Positions 52,030-62,896 of a DNA stretch of 64,000 bases are shown here, piece after piece. The position numbers and the translations under genes were made by a program. The notes below the pieces were generated by a model, which did no database searches, was not told the origin of the DNA, and was given only the letters and a program-made list of their open reading frames with translations. The stretch is taken from the NCBI RefSeq assembly GCF_900102075.1, contig NZ_FNAV01000016.1, positions 1 to 64,000 on the forward strand, in the 5' to 3' direction. The number at the start of each line of letters is the position of its first letter. The stretch's first letter is position 1. Source of the stretch: Salipiger thiooxidans (GTDB taxonomy: Bacteria; Pseudomonadota; Alphaproteobacteria; Rhodobacterales; Rhodobacteraceae).

Positions 52030-53679
52030 ATGGCGCGCAATGGCGGACAACTGGTTGTGGACTGTCTGGTGGCACTCGGGGCGAAGCGGGCCTTCGGGGT
52101 CCCGGGCGAGAGCTACCTCGCGGTGCTCGACGCGATGCACGACCGCGACATGGCCTTCGTCAACTGCCGGCAGGAGGGCGGGGCGGCCTTCATGGCGGCA
52201 GCGCATGGCAAGCTGACCGGCCAGCCGGGGATTTGCATGGTGACCCGGGGGCCGGGGGCGACCAACGCCTCGATCGGGGTGCACACGGCGATGCAGGACA
52301 GCGCGCCGATGATTCTGCTGGTGGGCCAGATCGCCACCGACATGCGCGAGCGCGAGGCCTTCCAGGAGGTCAACTACCGCGCCGTCTTCGGGACGATGGC
52401 CAAGTGGGTGACCGAGATCGACCACGCCGACCGCATCCCCGAGCTGGTGTCGCGGGCCTGGACGGTGGCCACAACCGGGCGGCCGGGCCCGGTGGTGCTG
52501 GCGCTGCCCGAGGACATGCTGATGGCCGAGACCGACGCCGCGCCGGTCGCCGGCCCGCTGAGGGTCTACCCGCCGGAGCCCGCGCCCGCCGCGGTGGCCG
52601 AGACGCTCGAGCTGCTGGCGTCCGCCAAACGTCCTCTGATCCTGCTCGGCGGCGCGCCCTGGGACCCGGAGGCGAGCGCGGCGCTGCAGCGGTTCGCCGA
52701 GGCCTCGGACATCCCCGTCGCGAGCTCCTTCCGCTACCAGGACCAGTTCGACAGCCGCTCGCCCTGCTTCTGCGGCGATGCAGGCGTCGGCATGACGGCG
52801 GCGATGAAGGGGCTGATCCGCGACGCCGACATGATCCTCGCGCTGGGCATCCGCTTCGGCGAGAACATGACCGACGGCTACACGCTGCTCTCGGTGCCGG
52901 ACGCGGCGCAAAAGATCGTGCACGTGCATGTCTCGGACCGCGAGATCGGCAAGGTCTACCGCCCGGTCCTCGGCATCCACGCCTCGCCCGAGCGCTTTGC
53001 GATGGCGCTGGCGGGGTCGGTGAGCGGCGGATGGGGCGCGTGGCGCGAGGCGGCGCGCGCGGCCTATCTCGGCTTCATCGACAAGGCGCCAGCGCAGCCC
53101 GGGCCGGTGGACATGGTGGCGGTCTGCGCGCATCTGCGCACGCGTCTGGCGGGGCAGGAGCTGGTGCTGACCAACGGCGCTGGCAACTTCACCGTCTGGT
53201 CCTCGCGCTTCTTCCGGTTCGAGCCGGGCATGCGGCTGCTGGCGCCGCAGTCGGGGTCGATGGGCTACGGGCTGCCGGCGGCGGTGGCGGCCAAGATCGA
53301 GCGCCCAGGGGCAGTGGTGATCTGCTTCGCCGGCGACGGCGACATCCAGATGACCATGCAGGAGATGGCGACAGCGCGGCAGGCCGGGGCGGCGGTGATC
53401 GTGATCGTGGTGAACAACGGCACCTACGGCACCATCCGCGCCCACCAGGAACGCGAGTTCCCGGCGCGGGTCAGCGGCACCGAGCTGGTGAACCCGGACT
53501 TCGCGGCACTGGCGCAGGCCTGCGGGCTGCACGGCGAGACGGTGTCGGAGACCGGCGCCTTCGCCGAGGCCTTCGAGCGGGCGCTGGCCTCGCCCACCGG
53601 CGCGCTGCTGGAGCTGATCGTCGACAAGGAGGCGCTGACGCCCTACCGCACGCTCACCGAGATCCGCGAGAGCCGCTGA
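52030..53679 (+). CDS. Thiamine-diphosphate enzyme, acetolactate synthase large-subunit-like
   Basis: A 549-residue ThDP-dependent enzyme. The N-terminal PYR domain has the catalytic Glu49 (NCRQEGGAA), a central domain follows (about 185-320), and the PP domain has GDGDIQMTMQEMA with VNNGTYGTI for ThDP-Mg binding. The sequence resembles IlvB-type proteins annotated as ThDP-binding proteins rather than housekeeping IlvB, and no ilvN small subunit follows. It probably decarboxylates a 2-keto acid or makes acetolactate; the substrate is unknown. It is divergent from the chemotaxis operon across a 186-base promoter region. Confidence 0.9.
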   Translation: MARNGGQLVVDCLVALGAKRAFGVPGESYLAVLDAMHDRDMAFVNCRQEGGAAFMAAAHGKLTGQPGICMVTRGPGATNASIGVHTAMQDSAPMILLVGQIATDMREREAFQEVNYRAVFGTMAKWVTEIDHADRIPELVSRAWTVATTGRPGPVVLALPEDMLMAETDAAPVAGPLRVYPPEPAPAAVAETLELLASAKRPLILLGGAPWDPEASAALQRFAEASDIPVASSFRYQDQFDSRSPCFCGDAGVGMTAAMKGLIRDADMILALGIRFGENMTDGYTLLSVPDAAQKIVHVHVSDREIGKVYRPVLGIHASPERFAMALAGSVSGGWGAWREAARAAYLGFIDKAPAQPGPVDMVAVCAHLRTRLAGQELVLTNGAGNFTVWSSRFFRFEPGMRLLAPQSGSMGYGLPAAVAAKIERPGAVVICFAGDGDIQMTMQEMATARQAGAAVIVIVVNNGTYGTIRAHQEREFPARVSGTELVNPDFAALAQACGLHGETVSETGAFAEAFERALASPTGALLELIVDKEALTPYRTLTEIRESR

Positions 53680-53891
53680 CGGCGGATTGGGTCAATGGGT
53701 CAAGTCGCACGGGCGTATTGGCGCCCGCGCGGGAGCGCCGTGTCCTCGTGCGGGCAGTTCCCCAGAACGTCCGGAGTGACGGCGGAGCCGACCGCTCCCG
53801 CGAGGAGCAGAGGCACGCCACCTGACGAGAGAGGATAGCCTCGGGAGCCCCTGGACATCCCAGGGCGAGGCCAACCGGTGCTGGGAAGGGC

Positions 53892-54257
53892 TCAGCAGTC
53901 TGCGAGCGGGGCAGCCTGCTGCAGCGCGGCCTTGAGGCGCGACGTGTGCACGGGCTTGAGGCAGCATTCAGCCTGCGGGTAGCGGGTCTTGATTTCGTGG
54001 TCGTTTACGTGGCCGGAGTGGAACACCAGCCCCACGCCCATTTCCTGCAGCCGGTCGGCGAGAGGATAGACCTCGCCGTCCTTGAGGCTAACGTCGAGCA
54101 CCGCCATGTCTGGTCGGGTTTCGCCGATCTCGCGCATCGCGTTCGACACGGACGCAAAGGGGCCGATCACTTCGAAGCCGAATTCCTCGATCAGCAACTG
54201 GAGGTCCAGCGCGACGATATATTCGTCCTCGCAGAGCAGCACCTTCGACTTTGGCAT
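53892..54257 (-). CDS. Single-domain response regulator (LovR-like context)
   Basis: A 121-residue receiver domain without an output domain: acidic pair Glu10/Asp11, phosphoacceptor Asp55 (MAVLDVSLKDG) and Lys101 (CLKPVH). The VSLKDGEVYPLA pattern is that of receivers paired with HWE-family kinases in alphaproteobacteria. It starts four bases after the stop of the CheB-CheR-PAS-HWE kinase, its likely partner. It may act as phosphate sink or phosphatase, as LovR does for LovK in Caulobacter. An ATG at 54284 would give nine more residues and overlap the kinase. Confidence 0.88.
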   Translation of the reverse strand: MPKSKVLLCEDEYIVALDLQLLIEEFGFEVIGPFASVSNAMREIGETRPDMAVLDVSLKDGEVYPLADRLQEMGVGLVFHSGHVNDHEIKTRYPQAECCLKPVHTSRLKAALQQAAPLADC

Positions 54258-54261
54258 GGCA

Positions 54262-57200
54262 TCAGCTCCGGCTGTCAGGGGCATAGGTCAGGGTCATCCT
54301 TCGTTCGTGGCTTCCATACTCGACGGACACCTGTCCATTCAGCTGTACGGCGGAGAGCTGCACGAGCGTCGAACCAAATCCCGACGCTCCATCTGACGGC
54401 TCAACCTCCTGCCTGTGGATTTCGTTCCATGTCAAAATCACATGGCCGCCCCGTTCGAGACGCCAGGTTACTTCGAGGTGCCCGTCTGCGGGGCCGAGCA
54501 CCCCGTATTTGGCGGCGTTCGTGGCCCATTCATGGAGCAGCAGCGAGAGCGCTGTGAGCTCCTGGCTGGCGATCGGAACCACCGGTCCCTCAATGCGGGC
54601 GACGGCCTCGCCCGAGTAGGGCTCGAGCGAGGCGCGGATCGTCTGTTCGAGCGTCAGCGTCTGCCGGGCGGGGGCGTTCTGGGTCAGATCGTGCGACCGC
54701 GCCAGCGCGTTCACCCGGGTCTGGATGCCGTCCACCAGGTCCTCGACCGAGTCGGTGGTGCGGCTGGCAAGACGCACCATGCCCGAGATGATCGAGAACA
54801 TGTTCTTCACGCGATGGTTCATCTCGCGCAGCATCATCTCGCGGATCTGCTTGGCTTCCTGCTCTTCGGTCACGTCGAAGAGCACGCCCAGCACCCGTGC
54901 GGTGCGGCGCCCGTCGACCCGTCGCCCGACGATCTGGATCGAGTGGGCGCGGGGCTCGTCGCCCGCGAGGCTGCACACGACCTCGACCGGATCGCCCGAC
55001 TCGGTGAGTGTGGTCATGGACGTAACGATGTCGGCGCGCGAATCTTCCCGGAAACAAAGGAGGAATTCCTCGAGAGAGAGCACCGGGCTCTCGGCCCCGA
55101 GGCCGATGCAGGCGGTCTCGTCGAGCTTCATCACCCGGGTCGACGGGTCGAATTCCCAGACCCCGAGCGAGGTCACGTCAAGCGCCAGCCGCAGCCGTTC
55201 GCCCTCGCGCTGGAGCGCGTCCTCGAGCCGCAGCGCGTCGGTCAGCTCGGTGAACACCAGCGTCGCGCCGTCAAGTACGCCGTCGCGGGTGCGGTAGGGG
55301 GTGATGACCAGCGACCATGTGCGTTCCTCGGCGCGGTCCGAGACACGCAGGTGGCGCACGTCGCCGTCGTGCATCACCTCGGCGATGGTCTCGAGCACCT
55401 CGTCGTTGCGGCGCAGGGTGCTGGTGACCTCTGCCAGCGGGCGGCCCCGGTCGGTTTTGCGGAACGGGTAGATCGACTGGATCGCGTCGGTGTAGTTGCG
55501 GATCGACATATCTCGGTCGACGACCACCAGCGGCAGGGCGGTGGAGGCGAAGAAGTTCGAAAGATCGGCGTTGGCGCGCGACAGCTCGTCGACCTTGCCC
55601 TTGAGCTCGTCGTTGACCGTCGAGAGCTCCTCGTTGGTCGACTGGAGCTCCTCGTTCATCGACATCATTTCTTCGTTGGAGCTCTTCAGCTCCTCGTTCG
55701 CGGTCTCGAGCTCCTCGACGGTGGTGTGCAGCCGCACGCGGGTGTTGCGCAGCTCGTCCTCGAGGCTCTGGACGTGGCTGTCCATGTTGTCGAGATCGTC
55801 GAATTCCTCGTCGTCGTAGGCCTCGAAGCGGTCGCGCTCGCGGAAGACCAGCAGGATGGTGCCGTCCTTCAGCGGCTCGGCGATCAGGTCGAAGGCCTGA
55901 AGGCCGAATTCAGACCGCGCCGAGAGCCCGCGCGAGATGGTGCGGCGCTTGTTGGCGCTGACCTGCCGGATGATGGCCGAAAGCGCCTCGCGCGCGCCCG
56001 GGCGGGCGATGGAGGTGGCGAAGCGGTTGGTGTCGGGATCGCCCGGCGCGTATTCGAGATACTTGCCCAGCCGACCGGTGGTCTTGAGGATCTCGCCAGC
56101 GGTGGTCACCCGCAGCGTCGCCGGGGCATAGGTCGAGAGCAACCGCTCGGTGGCCCCGCCGTCGCCCCAGTCAAGCCGCTTGGACGGGGTTCTGTCGGCC
56201 TCGGCATGGCGCGCCCCGCCGCTGACGGGCAGGCTCCGGCCGCGCAGGTGCATCGGGTACTCGGGCCGGGTGTCGTTGCGCTGGAAGATGCGCGCGCTCT
56301 GATCGAGCGGTGCGAAGGCGTGGTCGTAGCGGCCGACGGTCTCGGACGGCCCGAGGAACAGCGTCCCGCCGGGCTTGATGGCGTAGTGGAAGATCGGCAG
56401 CGCCAGCCCCTGCAGCTTTTCCCCGAAGTAGATCAGCAGGTTGCGGCAGGACAGCAGGTCGATGTTCGAAAACGGCGGATCGCGCACGATGCTGTGCACC
56501 GAGAAGCGGATCATGTCGCGGATGCGGGCGGAGATCTTGAACCGTCCGTCGCGCGCGACGGTGTAGATGTCGCGCATCCCCTCGGGGATGTCGATCAGCG
56601 CCGCCTGCGGGTAGGTTGCATCGCGCGCCAGCCGCAGCATCTGCTCGTCGATGTCGGTGGCGAAGATCTGGATGTTGACCGAGCGGTTCTGCAGCCGGGC
56701 CTCGTCGGCGAACATCATGGCGATGGTGTAGGCTTCCTCGCCGCTGGAGCAGCCGGGCACCCAGACCCGGATCTCGTCCTCGTCGCCGGCGTTACGGATC
56801 AGCGGCTCGATCACGCGCTCGCGCAGCGCGGCGAAATGGGCGGAGTCGCGGAAGAAGCGGGTGACGTTTATCAGCAGTTCGCGGAACAGGATCTCGCATT
56901 CCTGCGGATCGGACTTGATGTGGTCGAGGTACTCCTTGGCGCTGCGCAGGTCGAGCACCTGGATGCGCCGCTGCACGCGCCGAATCAGCGTGCTTTTCTT
57001 GTAGCCCGAGAAATCGTGGCCCACAAAATTGCGCACCACAGAGCAGATGTCTTCGAGGCACTGCTCGACCGTGTTGGCCAGGGTGCCATCGATGGTCTCG
57101 ATGAAGGCGTGGGAGTAGAATTGCTGGATCGCCTCGACGATGTCGCCGGGGCGGCGCACGAAGTCCACGAGCCCGGTGCCCTGCGCCGAGGTCGGCATGC

Positions 57201-57723
57201 CGTCATACTTGGCGGTGCGCGGATCCTGCACGATGCAGAGCCCGCCGTTCTCCTTGATGGCGCGCAGCCCGGCGCTGCCGTCGGCGCCGGTGCCCGACAG
57301 GATCACGCAGGCGGCGAAGCGGCCCTGGTCCAGCGCGAGGCTCTCGAAGAAATCGTCGATGGGCCGGCGCAGGCCGCGCGGCTGCTCGAACTCGGTGAGG
57401 TGCAGCACGCCGTTGGTGACCGAGAGGCCGAAGCCCGGCGGGATGATGTAGACGTTCCCCGCGAGGATCTTCTCGCCGCCCGACACCTGCCGCACGTTGA
57501 GCGCGGTGTGTCGGGCGAGAAGCTCGGCAAGCAGGCTCTCGTGGTTGGGGTCGAGGTGCTGGATCACCACGTAGGCGAGATTGCTGTCCGAGCGGGCCTC
57601 GGTCAGCATCTCGCGGATCGCCTCCAGCCCGCCGGCTGAGGCACCGATGCCCACGATGCAGAGGCGCTCGCGGTCCGGCTCGCTCGACACGGTTGTCTGG
57701 TCGTCCTTTTTTTCGTCTCTCAT
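54262..57723 (-). CDS. CheB-CheR-PAS-HWE hybrid histidine kinase
   Basis: A 1153-residue cytoplasmic multidomain protein. It begins with a CheB methylesterase (about 20-205: Ser29 in GIGASAGG, His56 in VIQHLDPNH, Asp in GTGADGS), followed by a CheR methyltransferase (about 220-480: VWVPGCSSGEEAYTIAM, SCRNLLIYF). A long coiled coil (about 655-735, repeated ELxxxNEEL), two PAS-like domains (about 740-845 and 865-960), and a C-terminal HWE histidine kinase (EMNHRVKNMFSII phospho-His box; HEWATNAAKYG) complete it. It probably senses a signal through PAS or partner proteins and phosphorylates the adjacent receiver. It lies 27 bases downstream of the LOV gene. Confidence 0.93.
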   Translation of the reverse strand: MRDEKKDDQTTVSSEPDRERLCIVGIGASAGGLEAIREMLTEARSDSNLAYVVIQHLDPNHESLLAELLARHTALNVRQVSGGEKILAGNVYIIPPGFGLSVTNGVLHLTEFEQPRGLRRPIDDFFESLALDQGRFAACVILSGTGADGSAGLRAIKENGGLCIVQDPRTAKYDGMPTSAQGTGLVDFVRRPGDIVEAIQQFYSHAFIETIDGTLANTVEQCLEDICSVVRNFVGHDFSGYKKSTLIRRVQRRIQVLDLRSAKEYLDHIKSDPQECEILFRELLINVTRFFRDSAHFAALRERVIEPLIRNAGDEDEIRVWVPGCSSGEEAYTIAMMFADEARLQNRSVNIQIFATDIDEQMLRLARDATYPQAALIDIPEGMRDIYTVARDGRFKISARIRDMIRFSVHSIVRDPPFSNIDLLSCRNLLIYFGEKLQGLALPIFHYAIKPGGTLFLGPSETVGRYDHAFAPLDQSARIFQRNDTRPEYPMHLRGRSLPVSGGARHAEADRTPSKRLDWGDGGATERLLSTYAPATLRVTTAGEILKTTGRLGKYLEYAPGDPDTNRFATSIARPGAREALSAIIRQVSANKRRTISRGLSARSEFGLQAFDLIAEPLKDGTILLVFRERDRFEAYDDEEFDDLDNMDSHVQSLEDELRNTRVRLHTTVEELETANEELKSSNEEMMSMNEELQSTNEELSTVNDELKGKVDELSRANADLSNFFASTALPLVVVDRDMSIRNYTDAIQSIYPFRKTDRGRPLAEVTSTLRRNDEVLETIAEVMHDGDVRHLRVSDRAEERTWSLVITPYRTRDGVLDGATLVFTELTDALRLEDALQREGERLRLALDVTSLGVWEFDPSTRVMKLDETACIGLGAESPVLSLEEFLLCFREDSRADIVTSMTTLTESGDPVEVVCSLAGDEPRAHSIQIVGRRVDGRRTARVLGVLFDVTEEQEAKQIREMMLREMNHRVKNMFSIISGMVRLASRTTDSVEDLVDGIQTRVNALARSHDLTQNAPARQTLTLEQTIRASLEPYSGEAVARIEGPVVPIASQELTALSLLLHEWATNAAKYGVLGPADGHLEVTWRLERGGHVILTWNEIHRQEVEPSDGASGFGSTLVQLSAVQLNGQVSVEYGSHERRMTLTYAPDSRS

Positions 57724-57750
57724 GATCGTGTCGAAACTGCTCCCAGGCCC

Positions 57751-58299
57751 CTAGCGCCGTTTGTCGTCGAAGCTGAGTCGCGCCATCATCGCGACGGAAT
57801 CGGCGATGAGCTGGGCGGAACCCATCATCGCCAGTCCGAATTCGCGACCGATCTGGTCGAGGTCGGTCAGCGCGTTGGCCAGCTGTTCATCATTCTGCGC
57901 GATGCGCGAGCGCTGCATGGCAGAGCTCATGTCGAATTGTGAGGCGAGGATGAAGCGCACCTTGCCTTCGGGGTCGCGCAGCCGCGACATGAAGACGAAG
58001 TTGTGAAAGCTCGTGCCGTCCTTGCGGTAGTTCAGGATCGGGAAGCGTCCATTGTCGTCGCCGGCGCCGTGCACGAAGTCATGCAGGGCCTGCCGCTGCG
58101 CCCCGGAGGTGCCGGTGCCTTGCAGGAAGCGGCAGTTCTTGCCCATGACCTCGTCCTGCGAATATCCGGTGAGCTCGCAGAAGGACCGATTGACGATCGA
58201 CAGCGGCGCGTCCTCGGCCATCTCGGAAACCGCAAGCGCGACGCCGGACTGCGCGATGTAGTCGCGGAACGTGGTGGGCAGGGCGGAATAGAGGCTCAT
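57751..58299 (-). CDS. Short LOV blue-light photoreceptor protein
   Basis: A 182-residue protein with one LOV domain (about 15-125) and a helical C-terminal extension (125-182). The photoactive signature GKNCRFLQG (53-61) has adduct-forming Cys56. The flavin-contact residues Asn90 and Asn100 (NYRKDGTSFHN) and the signalling Gln121 (ASQFDM) are all present, so light-driven flavin-cysteine adduct formation is expected. It has no output domain, like the short LOV proteins of Pseudomonas and Dinoroseobacter. It lies 27 bases upstream of the PAS-HWE kinase in the same operon, which suggests that light modulates the kinase. Confidence 0.9.
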   Translation of the reverse strand: MSLYSALPTTFRDYIAQSGVALAVSEMAEDAPLSIVNRSFCELTGYSQDEVMGKNCRFLQGTGTSGAQRQALHDFVHGAGDDNGRFPILNYRKDGTSFHNFVFMSRLRDPEGKVRFILASQFDMSSAMQRSRIAQNDEQLANALTDLDQIGREFGLAMMGSAQLIADSVAMMARLSFDDKRR

Positions 58300-58581
58300 C
58301 TGGGACGGTCGCAGGTCTGGAGGTGGGGCGCAATGACGGGTTCTGAGGGCATCTGACGACTAGATGCATCGCTTGCGCAGCGAGGCAAGGGGAAACGGGT
58401 CGAATTCGCATATGTTGCTGACCTGCCCGCGCGGCATGCCGGTCCCGGGGCTCCGTCACCGCGGTGTGATCGGGCGTGAGCGCCTGCGGCCCCCCGCCGT
58501 GGTTTCCCCGCTCCGGAAAGCTGCCATGTTCAGGGGGTGCCCCTTCGCCCGACCCCGTCCCTGCCGCCGCCGGAGCCCGCC

Positions 58582-59562
58582 ATGTTCTCACGCCGCCGTT
58601 TCATCGTCGCCTCTGCCGGGGCGCTTGCCGCGCCCTCGGTCCTGCGGGCACAGGGCGCCGAGACCCTGCGCGAGGCCGCAACCGGGCTCGACCAGCTGCA
58701 TGCCATCCTCGTGCAGCGCGGCGACGAGACGCTGCTGGCCGAGGCGCCGCGCGGGCCGGGGCTCGGCCGGGTCGCAAATATCAAGTCCTGTTCCAAGAGC
58801 GTGCTGGCGCTGCTGCTCGGGACGGCCATCGAACGGGGCGAGGTCGCCGGGCTCGACGCCACGCTCTCCGAGGTGGCGCCCGATCTGATCCCGTCGGACG
58901 CCACCGAGGGCGCGGGCGATCTCACCATGTCGGACCTCGTCACGCTGCGGGCGGGACTCGAGGGCACCTCGGGCGGCAATTACGGCGCCTGGGTCAGGTC
59001 GCGCAACTGGGTGGCCTATGCGCTGCGCCAGCCGCGCGTCGCGCCCAACGGCGGGTGGATGATCTATTCGACCGGCACCACCCACGTGCTGGGGGCCGCG
59101 CTCGCCACCGCCACCGGCAAGAGCCTGTTGCAGCTCGCCCGCGAGCGCCTCGGCACGCCGCTCGGCATCGAGGTGCCGGCCTGGACCCGCGACCCGCAGG
59201 GCTTCTACTTCGGCGGCAACGAGATGGCGCTCACCCCCGAGGCAATGCTGCGGATCGCGGTGCTGATGCGAGACGGCGGCGCCTGGGACGGCACGCAGGT
59301 GATCGCGCGCGACTGGGTGACCCGTTCGCAGGAGGGGCAGACACGGTCGCGCTGGTCGGGGCTCGACTACGGCTACGGCTGGTTCCTGAGCCCCAGCGGC
59401 TGGACCATCGGCCGCGGCTACGGCGGCCAGATCATCGCGGCGCAGCCCGAGCGTGGGCTGGCGGTGGCCATAACCTCGGACCCGACGCGCCCGGCGCGGT
59501 CGGCTGGCTATTTCGGCGACCTGATGGCGCTGCTCGACGGGCCGGTGCTGGGGCTGGCCTGA
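58582..59562 (+). CDS. Tat-exported serine hydrolase (beta-lactamase family)
   Basis: A 326-residue periplasmic hydrolase of the serine beta-lactamase/class C esterase superfamily. It has a twin-arginine signal (SRRRFIVASAG, cleavage near ALRAQ, residue 24), the SxxK catalytic motif Ser69-xx-Lys72 (KSCSKSV), a Tyr162 motif (IYSTGT) and a C-terminal GRGYGGQ motif in place of the KTG box. It may act as an esterase, amidase or peptidase on cell-wall or small substrates. The ATG at 58582 gives the Tat signal; it is convergent with the AI-2E permease gene. Confidence 0.88.
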   Translation: MFSRRRFIVASAGALAAPSVLRAQGAETLREAATGLDQLHAILVQRGDETLLAEAPRGPGLGRVANIKSCSKSVLALLLGTAIERGEVAGLDATLSEVAPDLIPSDATEGAGDLTMSDLVTLRAGLEGTSGGNYGAWVRSRNWVAYALRQPRVAPNGGWMIYSTGTTHVLGAALATATGKSLLQLARERLGTPLGIEVPAWTRDPQGFYFGGNEMALTPEAMLRIAVLMRDGGAWDGTQVIARDWVTRSQEGQTRSRWSGLDYGYGWFLSPSGWTIGRGYGGQIIAAQPERGLAVAITSDPTRPARSAGYFGDLMALLDGPVLGLA

Positions 59563-59583
59563 TCCGGCCGGCCCGCGGGCAGG

Positions 59584-60621
59584 TCAGAGCCGCCCGCTGG
59601 CCGAAAGCAGGATGGCGATGGGCCGGGTCGCCGGGATCTCGGCCAGCACGATGATCATGCTCGCGGTCAGCGGCACCGCCAGCACCGCGCCGGGCAGCCC
59701 CCAGAGCGCGCCCCAGAACGCCAGTGCGAAGAGCACCACGAAGGGGCTGAGGTTGAACGTCCGGCTCATCATCCGCGGCTCGAGGTAGCCCGCAACGAAC
59801 ATCTGCGCCACGGTCAGCCCCACCGCCACCATCGAGGCCGCGCTGTAGGAGCCGGTCTGCGCGAGGCTCAGCAGCACCGGGAAGATCACCGCGATCAGCG
59901 AGCCGATGTAGGGAATGTAGTTCAGCAGCCCGATCAGGATCGCCCAGAACAGCGCGAAGTCGATGCCGAAGATCAGCAGCACGCCGTAGGAGAGCAGGCC
60001 GAGGATGATGTTCACCACGGTCTTCACCGACAGGTAGTCACCGACGCGGGTGTTGATGCGCTCGAAGAGCGCGATGGTGCGGGTCTCGCGCTCGGGGTCG
60101 CCGAAGGCGTTGGCAAGCTTGCGGGCCATGACCGCGCGTTCTGCCATCATGAAGAAGGCGTAGAGCGTGACGAGGAACAGCGTGCCGCCGAAGCCGCGCA
60201 GCGACAGCAGCACCGGGCCGATGTAGGACTGCACCTGGAAACGGTCGATGGTGGCAGAGCGCACCTTGGCCCAGGTCGGCTGGTCCTCGATGCCGAAGAC
60301 ATGCGCCGCCCGCAGCACCAGCGCGTCGATGTTGGATTCGTAACCGGGCAGGGCGGCGGCGACCTGGGTGAAGGTGTCGGCGAGATAGGCGAAGGACAGC
60401 ACCGTCAGGACGGTGAAGGCCAGCAGCACGATCAGCCGCCGCAGCAGCGCGGGCAGCCGTCCGATCACCGGTACCCGGCCCAGCCGGTCGGTGACGTTCG
60501 ACAGGATGTAAAGCGCGATGAGCGCGATCAGCACCGGCAGGATCACCGGTTTGCCGATGTGCAGGATGTAGCCCAGCATGATCAGGAGCGCCGTGAGATA
60601 GGTGATCTGCGGGAGGTTCAT
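59584..60621 (-). CDS. AI-2E family transporter (PerM-like)
   Basis: A 345-residue inner-membrane protein with about eight membrane segments arranged as in the AI-2E exporter/PerM family. It has the conserved stretch FWAILIGLLNYIPYIGSLIAV and the late PGAVLAVPLTASMIIV segment. Family members export small molecules, including sodium or lithium ions with proton exchange and, for TqsA, AI-2; the substrate here is unknown. The ATG at 60621 (MNLPQITYL) has a GGGAGG ribosome binding site. The upstream frame to 61077 has no family similarity. Confidence 0.9.
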   Translation of the reverse strand: MNLPQITYLTALLIMLGYILHIGKPVILPVLIALIALYILSNVTDRLGRVPVIGRLPALLRRLIVLLAFTVLTVLSFAYLADTFTQVAAALPGYESNIDALVLRAAHVFGIEDQPTWAKVRSATIDRFQVQSYIGPVLLSLRGFGGTLFLVTLYAFFMMAERAVMARKLANAFGDPERETRTIALFERINTRVGDYLSVKTVVNIILGLLSYGVLLIFGIDFALFWAILIGLLNYIPYIGSLIAVIFPVLLSLAQTGSYSAASMVAVGLTVAQMFVAGYLEPRMMSRTFNLSPFVVLFALAFWGALWGLPGAVLAVPLTASMIIVLAEIPATRPIAILLSASGRL

Positions 60622-61138
60622 GGTCGTGCTGGTCTCGCGTCTTGCCGTTGTGCCCTGCCGCGCGTTGCCGTGACATGCCGCGGGGTGCCCCGCCGACGGG
60701 GACCGACAAATGAGATAGCGATTTGAGGGGGAAATCAAAAGCTCTAAGCCATGACGACGGCGTGTGTGACGCAGCCCGCGGGCCGTTCCGGCGCGTAACC
60801 GGGCAGGGGGAAGGGCTGCGGTCGGGCCCCGGATTCGGGCGGCCGCATCTTTTGCGGGAGGGGAGATGCGGATGACGTCACGTCGCCTGACCTGAGTTGC
60901 CGCGCCGTCGTCCGCGACACCTTTCAGGCCGCCACGCTGGAGGCGCTCAATCCCGGCGCCGACTCGCGACCGCCGGTTTTCGGAGCCGAGGGCTGCGCAA
61001 ACCACGCGGTCTGGCCCAATCATCGCAACAGGCGTAGGCGTGAAAGCGCCGCTGAACCGCTTCTCGGAACAGCACAAAACCGGCGACGATGCGGCGGTCT
61101 GTGACGTGCCTGTCGGGCAATCATCGAGGTGAGGTAAA
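60622..61138. other. Intergenic region before tRNA-Thr
   Basis: About 517 bases with no supported gene. Frames through it are extensions of the permease frame or short, repeat-free artefacts. It contains the permease promoter region and the 3' flank of tRNA-Thr. I see no terminator with a T-run. Confidence 0.4.
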
Positions 61139-61213
<75 letters not shown>

Positions 61214-61462
61214 ACGCTGTCTCCGGATTGTTACTCCGAGCCTTGGCCCGACGCAAGCGGGTTCTGGAGAAACCCTTTTGTTTCAGCGCTTTAGAAGCTC
61301 TGGACTTCCCTTTGTCAAGGGCCATATCCAGTTGTGAACTTCGGCGGTGCCTAACGCCTGTCTGTGGTGTGCCTGACTGGCGTGGGCGGCTCTCTAGACG
61401 CAAATTCCGGGGGGCGCAAGCCTAATCTGGACGCTTTTTTTCAGCTGCTTTAAACAGGGCCC

Positions 61463-61621
61463 ATGGAGCGCAAGACAGGCACCCCGAAAAACAAGGCAGA
61501 AGACCGCGATACGCGGCTGAAAGCGGCGCTGAAGGCGAATCTCGTCCGGCGCAAGCAGCAGGCCCGTGCCCGGTCGACCGAGAAGCCCGCCGAGGGGCAG
61601 AGCAGCGAGAAGGACAGCTAG
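61463..61621 (+). CDS. Small basic protein upstream of murA
   Basis: A 52-residue, highly charged protein (MERKTGTPKNKAEDRDTRLK start) rich in Lys, Arg, Glu and Ala. It ends three bases before the murA ATG and shares its direction. It has no recognisable domain and is predicted helical and disordered. Similar short ORFs occur before murA in Rhodobacteraceae as I recall, so I think it is real despite its size. A specific ribosome binding site is not strong. Confidence 0.55.
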   Translation: MERKTGTPKNKAEDRDTRLKAALKANLVRRKQQARARSTEKPAEGQSSEKDS

Positions 61622-61624
61622 GAC

Positions 61625-62892
<1,268 letters not shown>

Positions 62893-62896
<4 letters not shown>

